From an uncultured Clostridia bacterium (GTDB lineage Bacteria > Bacillota > Clostridia > Christensenellales > UBA1242): a stretch of DNA of 64,000 nt. The stretch spans positions 1 to 64,000 of the forward strand of contig CAKNGB010000004.1 in the NCBI GenBank assembly GCA_930971385.1, read 5' to 3'. This document shows positions 60,827-64,000 of the stretch, one piece after another (the first letter of the stretch is position 1; the number at the start of each line of letters is the position of its first letter). The notes beneath the pieces were generated by a model that made no database searches, had not been told where the DNA came from, and saw nothing but the letters and a program-made list of their open reading frames with translations. The translations under genes and the position numbers were made by a program.

Positions 60827-60850
60827 AAAGCCGTGCTTCTGCACGGCTTT
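60827..60850. terminator. Bidirectional terminator between convergent genes
   Basis: AAAGCCGTGC (60827-60836) and GCACGGCTTT (60841-60850) form a perfect ten-base-pair GC-rich stem with a TTCT loop, the strongest hairpin in the window. It lies between the 439-aa gene and the minus-strand 60854-61357 gene. Confidence 0.9.
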
Positions 60851-60853
60851 AAT

Positions 60854-61357
60854 TTATTTTTCCTTCTCTTTCCAATTCTGAAATGAGCCATTAGATTTTG
60901 TGTAGTAATCAAGACCAATATTTTTTGCATTTTTCTCATTTTTTCTGTCGCATTCATAGAAACAATTATAAAATTCCACAGCGAAGTCACGCGCTTTTCT
61001 TGCTTTTTCGGCGCTTGGAGCCATTTGTGTGATTTTTTGCAGTTCTTCATGAATTGCCTCTGCATCAGGAACGTAAATTGGAGCATCAAGGTCAAGTATT
61101 TTTTTTGTCACTTTTTCATTAAAATTTTTAACATATTCATCAACGAGATTTTCGTCTAAATAAGTGCGATAGTTGATTTCTTTCGTGTTTACAAAATCAT
61201 GAATGAAGTTCAAAACCTTTTGATAGTTCTCTGCGTTTTCTCCATTTGTGGCAACATAAGTCCTAAGGAGTGAACTTTGATCGCGAAAAACATCATATTT
61301 ATTTGCTGTATCTTTATTTATTTCAAGTGTGAATTTGCTGTGCACAACCTCTGCCAT
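60854..61357 (-). CDS. Uncharacterised 167-aa cytoplasmic protein
   Basis: The product is highly charged and mainly helical, with no signal peptide or membrane segment. A conserved-looking C-terminal half contains F-A-V-E-F-Y-N-C-F-Y-E-C-D-R-K. No family is recognised. AAAGGAG is well spaced before the ATG at 61357, and a clear promoter lies at 61390-61418. It is a single-gene unit closed by the hairpin at 60827-60850. Confidence 0.75.
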   Translation of the reverse strand: MAEVVHSKFTLEINKDTANKYDVFRDQSSLLRTYVATNGENAENYQKVLNFIHDFVNTKEINYRTYLDENLVDEYVKNFNEKVTKKILDLDAPIYVPDAEAIHEELQKITQMAPSAEKARKARDFAVEFYNCFYECDRKNEKNAKNIGLDYYTKSNGSFQNWKEKEK

Positions 61358-61389
61358 ATCTTTTTCTCCTTTTGTTATTTTCTAAGCCT

Positions 61390-61418
61390 AGTATAACATA
61401 TTTTTTCGCGATTGTAAA
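61390..61418 (-). promoter_or_regulatory. Promoter of the 167-aa gene
   Basis: On the minus strand TTTACA (61418-61413), a 17-base spacer and TATACT (61395-61390) with a TGT extended -10. Confidence 0.75.
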
Positions 61419-61499
61419 TAGTCTTTTTAAAAATTTTGCATAAAAATTATTTTTTCCCACATTTTAAACGAAGATTAAGGAATAATCTTTTGGTCAATA

Positions 61500-63047
61500 A
61501 TGAAAGTGGGTGTTTTTATGGTTTCTAAATTTTCAAGTGGCGCGATTGTGCTTTTAATTAGTGGAATAATCTGCAAGCTATTGGGTGCGTTTTTCCGCTT
61601 GCCACTCACAAATATGATTGGAATTGAGGGAATTGGCGTTTTCCAGCTTGTGATGTCGCTTTATTCATTTGCGCTGGTGCTGACAAGTGGAGGCGTGGCA
61701 AACTCGCTTTCCAAACTCATAAGTTCGGCGCGTGCAAACGGCAGAGTGGAAAAGATTTCATTATACCTTAAACAAGCCCTTTTAATTTCGGTGGGAATTG
61801 GACTTGGGATAGGCTTAATTTTCCTTGTTTTTGGAAGATATATTGCACTATTTCAGCAGATTTCGTCCAGTTTAAGTTATTCCCTATTTATTCTTCTTCT
61901 GCCACTAGGTGCCCTTCTTGCCACGCTTAGAGGCTTCTTCCAAGGCTATGAAAATATGCTTCCAACTGCGATTAGCCAAGTGATTGAGCAGGTCTTTAAG
62001 TTTGCTTTTGGGCTTTTGTTTGCCTATTATTTTTCCAAAATCGGATTAGCGCAAGGCGTGTTTGGTGCATTTTTGGGCGTGACGATAAGCGAGGTGGTTT
62101 CGGTTTTATATCTTCTCATCTACTATGTTGCCAAAAACAAAGATAGAAAAAAAGAGATTTACAGCAAAGATTTTAAAAGATTGGTCAGAAAGGAGTTTAA
62201 CCATGCCAATTTTCCACTACTTTTATCCGCTTCCATTCTTCCACTTGTAAATGCATTTGAGGGGTTAATCATTGTGCCAAGGCTGATTAGTGCAGGCTTC
62301 ACATCCTCTGTGGCAACAGAACTATATGGGCTTCAAGCAGGCGTTGTGGGCGCCATTCTTCACTTTCCACTCATAATTTCGTTTGCTGTCACCACATCGC
62401 TCTTGCCAAATCTTTCTTACAATATCTCTAAAGGCAATGGCGGAAAACTTATGATTGAAAAAGGGCTTAAAATTCTTCTATACTTTCTTTTGCCCACAAC
62501 TTTTGGCATTGTGGCAATCATAAAACCAATTCTTACCGTTTTTTATGTTAACATGACAGAGGCGCTCATTGGCATTGCTTTTAATCTTATGTTCTATGGC
62601 GCTTTTTCCACCATTTTCACAGCCCTTATGCAATACATCATCATGCTTTTGCAGGCGAATGGTCAGTTTAATTACATTTTGGTGATAACAGTTATTGGTG
62701 GAGCGGTTAAAGCGGTGCTGTCGTTTACGCTTTCTGCCCTTTCGTCCATAAACATCTATGCGGTTTTAATTGGCAACATCGCCATGTCAACAATCGTTTG
62801 CCTTCTTGGGCTTATTAAACTTAAAAATCTCGTGCAATTTTCGCTTAACTTGGGTGAGGTTTGCCTTCTTCTTTTTGGCACACTACTTATGTATCTTGGT
62901 GTTTACACCTTTGTGGAAAGTTCTTACTACGGCCCGCTTGTTAATGTTACCATTGCCGTTTTTCTTGGTATGCTTATCTACTTTGTTATCACAATTTCCT
63001 TCTTCTTGAAACTGTTTTATAAAAAGAAAGTGAAAAAAAGGGTTTAA
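61500..63047 (+). CDS. spoVB: SpoVB-like polysaccharide flippase (MATE/MOP superfamily)
   Basis: The 515-aa product is a polytopic membrane protein with about 14 helices, beginning G-A-I-V-L-L-I-S-G-I-I-C-K-L-L-G-A-F-F-R-L-P-L-T-N. This matches SpoVB/MurJ-type MOP exporters, which move lipid-linked wall precursors; SpoVB is needed for spore cortex synthesis in Bacillus. A vegetative lipid II flippase role is an alternative. An in-frame ATG at 61518 would give a more typical N-terminus; neither start has a strong ribosome binding site. A small hairpin (61471-61489) lies just upstream. The HU gene follows 39 bases later; the mazG gene commonly between them is absent. Confidence 0.85.
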   Translation: MKVGVFMVSKFSSGAIVLLISGIICKLLGAFFRLPLTNMIGIEGIGVFQLVMSLYSFALVLTSGGVANSLSKLISSARANGRVEKISLYLKQALLISVGIGLGIGLIFLVFGRYIALFQQISSSLSYSLFILLLPLGALLATLRGFFQGYENMLPTAISQVIEQVFKFAFGLLFAYYFSKIGLAQGVFGAFLGVTISEVVSVLYLLIYYVAKNKDRKKEIYSKDFKRLVRKEFNHANFPLLLSASILPLVNAFEGLIIVPRLISAGFTSSVATELYGLQAGVVGAILHFPLIISFAVTTSLLPNLSYNISKGNGGKLMIEKGLKILLYFLLPTTFGIVAIIKPILTVFYVNMTEALIGIAFNLMFYGAFSTIFTALMQYIIMLLQANGQFNYILVITVIGGAVKAVLSFTLSALSSINIYAVLIGNIAMSTIVCLLGLIKLKNLVQFSLNLGEVCLLLFGTLLMYLGVYTFVESSYYGPLVNVTIAVFLGMLIYFVITISFFLKLFYKKKVKKRV

Positions 63048-63086
63048 AAATGGTAAAAGAAGCCAAACATCCTTTTAGGAGGGAAT

Positions 63087-63362
63087 ATGAATAAGCAAGA
63101 AATGATGGCAACCCTTGCCAAAAAGACCAATCTTTCAAAAGAGAAATGTGAAAAAGTGATTGACGAATTTAAGAAGGTAATACTTGAAGTTTGCGGAAAG
63201 GGCGAAGAGGTAAACATCCGCAATTTTGGCAGGTTTAAACTGCAAGAAACAAAGGAGAGAAAATTTATCAATCCTCAAACCAAGCGCTACTATGTTTCCA
63301 AGCCTAAAAAGATGATTGCCTTTAAAAGTTATAAGAATTTTAAATATGCTTTTGAAAATTGA
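63087..63362 (+). CDS. hup: HU-family DNA-binding protein
   Basis: The 91-aa product has the HU/IHF fold signature: N-K-Q-E-M-M-A-T-L-A-K-K-T at the N-terminus, I-R-N-F-G-R-F near 48 and the arm N-P-Q-T-K-R-Y-Y. HU dimers bind and bend DNA and compact the nucleoid. The usual K-x-x-x-R-K-G-R-N-P arm is replaced by K-E-R-K-F-I-N-P, a mild deviation. AGGAGG six bases before the ATG is the strongest ribosome binding site in the window. Confidence 0.92.
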   Translation: MNKQEMMATLAKKTNLSKEKCEKVIDEFKKVILEVCGKGEEVNIRNFGRFKLQETKERKFINPQTKRYYVSKPKKMIAFKSYKNFKYAFEN

Positions 63363-63369
63363 AATGGAT

Positions 63370-63398
63370 AAAAGATGCAAAAACTTGCATCTTTTTTC
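63370..63398 (+). terminator. Rho-independent terminator of the spoVB-hup unit
   Basis: AAAAGATGCAA (63370-63380) pairs with TTGCATCTTTT (63385-63395) across AAAC and runs into T. Confidence 0.85.
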
Positions 63399-63445
63399 TT
63401 TTTTTCGCACAAGACAAAAATTTCCATAATATTTTAATATACCAC

Positions 63446-63474
63446 TTGAAAAATTGAGTTTGGTGTGGTAAAAT
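63446..63474 (+). promoter_or_regulatory. Promoter predicting a leaderless mRNA for the dus gene
   Basis: TTGAAA (63446-63451), 17 bases, TAAAAT (63469-63474) with TGG before it, and the ATG six bases later at 63481. The AAGGA between them is one base from the ATG, too close to act as a Shine-Dalgarno sequence. Confidence 0.75.
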
Positions 63475-63480
63475 AAGGAT

Positions 63481-64000
63481 ATGAAAATAAGAAATGTTAA
63501 CTTTGGAGAAAAACCACTTTTCCTTGCGCCTATGGCTGGCGTAAGCGATGTTGGTTTCCGCGAGGAAGCGGTTAAATTTGGTGCAGATGTCACATACACC
63601 GAAATGTTATCTGCACGCGCTATGGCACACAATCCTAAAAAGACGGATTTGATGACCATCACAAGCCCACTTGAAAGGCTGACAGTTGCTCAGATTTTTG
63701 GGCATGAAAGTGAATATTTGGTGAAGGCGCTTGAAAATGAAATGCTCGATAAATTTCCTGCAATCGACATCAACATGGGTTGCCCTGCGCCAAAAATCAT
63801 AAGAAATGGCGACGGCGGTGCGCTTATGGACAGCATACATCTTGCAGGCCATATCATTGAAAGTTGCAGAGAGATGACCAAAAAGCCACTTTCCGTGAAA
63901 TTCAGAAAGGGCTATTCTGAGGAAAATTACCTCGACTTTGCCAAGATGTGTGAAGATAGTGGTGCTGACTTTATCACTTTCCACGCTCGCACTGTGGAAC
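63481..64000 (+). CDS. tRNA-dihydrouridine synthase, partial (3' end outside window)
   Basis: The first 173 residues show the Dus signatures: F-L-A-P-M-A-G-V-S-D near 15-24 (FMN-binding barrel start), Y-T-E-M-L-S-A, and I-N-M-G-C-P-A-P-K-I with the catalytic Cys near 102. The enzyme reduces uridines in tRNA to dihydrouridine using FMN and NADPH. The overall look is DusB-like. The ATG at 63481 matches the family N-terminus and lies at the predicted transcription start. The window ends inside the gene. Confidence 0.93.
   Translation, partial: MKIRNVNFGEKPLFLAPMAGVSDVGFREEAVKFGADVTYTEMLSARAMAHNPKKTDLMTITSPLERLTVAQIFGHESEYLVKALENEMLDKFPAIDINMGCPAPKIIRNGDGGALMDSIHLAGHIIESCREMTKKPLSVKFRKGYSEENYLDFAKMCEDSGADFITFHARTVE

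Noticed and set aside
54185-61357. Possible relation between the 338-aa (54185-55201) and 167-aa (60854-61357) minus-strand proteins, based on a similar D-x-Y-T-x-x-N near their C-termini
   Set aside because: The match is short, the rest does not align by eye, and both are simply charged helical proteins.

Overview
The window looks like a chromosomal segment of an AT-rich, spore-forming Bacillota, most likely an uncultured Clostridia relative. This rests on sporulation genes of the yabP/yabQ, spmA/spmB and spoVB families, a Bacillus-type holB-yaaT-trmN6 / tatD-rsmA neighbourhood, AGGAGG-type ribosome binding sites and sigma-A-like promoters. TAA, TAG and TGA all act as stops, so the standard bacterial code applies. 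No tRNA, rRNA, CRISPR array, insertion sequence or prophage was seen.

Layout. 1-2.7 kb: small accessory genes (a BspA-type leucine-rich-repeat protein without a signal peptide, a WG-repeat-like protein, a 97-aa unknown, and a stand-alone acetyltransferase resembling the C-terminal half of GlmU). 2.9-6.7 kb: a 1272-aa superfamily 1 helicase with a C-terminal Vsr/MTES_1575-like nuclease, a plausible defence gene. 7-9.8 kb: a CvpA-like membrane protein, a minus-strand yabP-yabQ-divIC-like set, a pseudouridine synthase and a ferritin-like protein. 10.1-21.7 kb: a giant 3557-aa lipoprotein and a second lipoprotein. 21.8-28.9 kb: typA, then a tight group of a small membrane protein, dnaB, two unknown envelope proteins and gltX. 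29.3-47.9 kb: a 6194-aa membrane-anchored giant surface protein. 48-54 kb: uppP, a calcium-type P-ATPase, holB-yaaT-trmN6. 54.2-56.3 kb (minus): an unknown gene behind a promoter with a C9 tract, then spmB and spmA. 56.6-64 kb: tatD-rsmA, a tiny minus-strand ORF, rplI, a two-motif DUF1540 protein, an unknown 439-aa protein, a minus-strand unknown, spoVB, an HU gene and the start of a dihydrouridine synthase gene.

The two giant genes take 29.3 kb, about 46% of the window. They share a beta-rich GLUG-like module, so they may work on the same cell surface. Both end in terminator-like hairpins whose 3' arm and T-tract are the first codons of the next gene.

The strongest regulatory signals are (1) nine consecutive C residues inside the 17-nt spacer of an otherwise near-perfect -35/-10 promoter, a layout known from phase-variable promoters, and (2) four genes whose ATG starts exactly six bases after the -10 hexamer, predicting leaderless mRNAs. 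All functions are inferred by reading the sequence; no database search was run.
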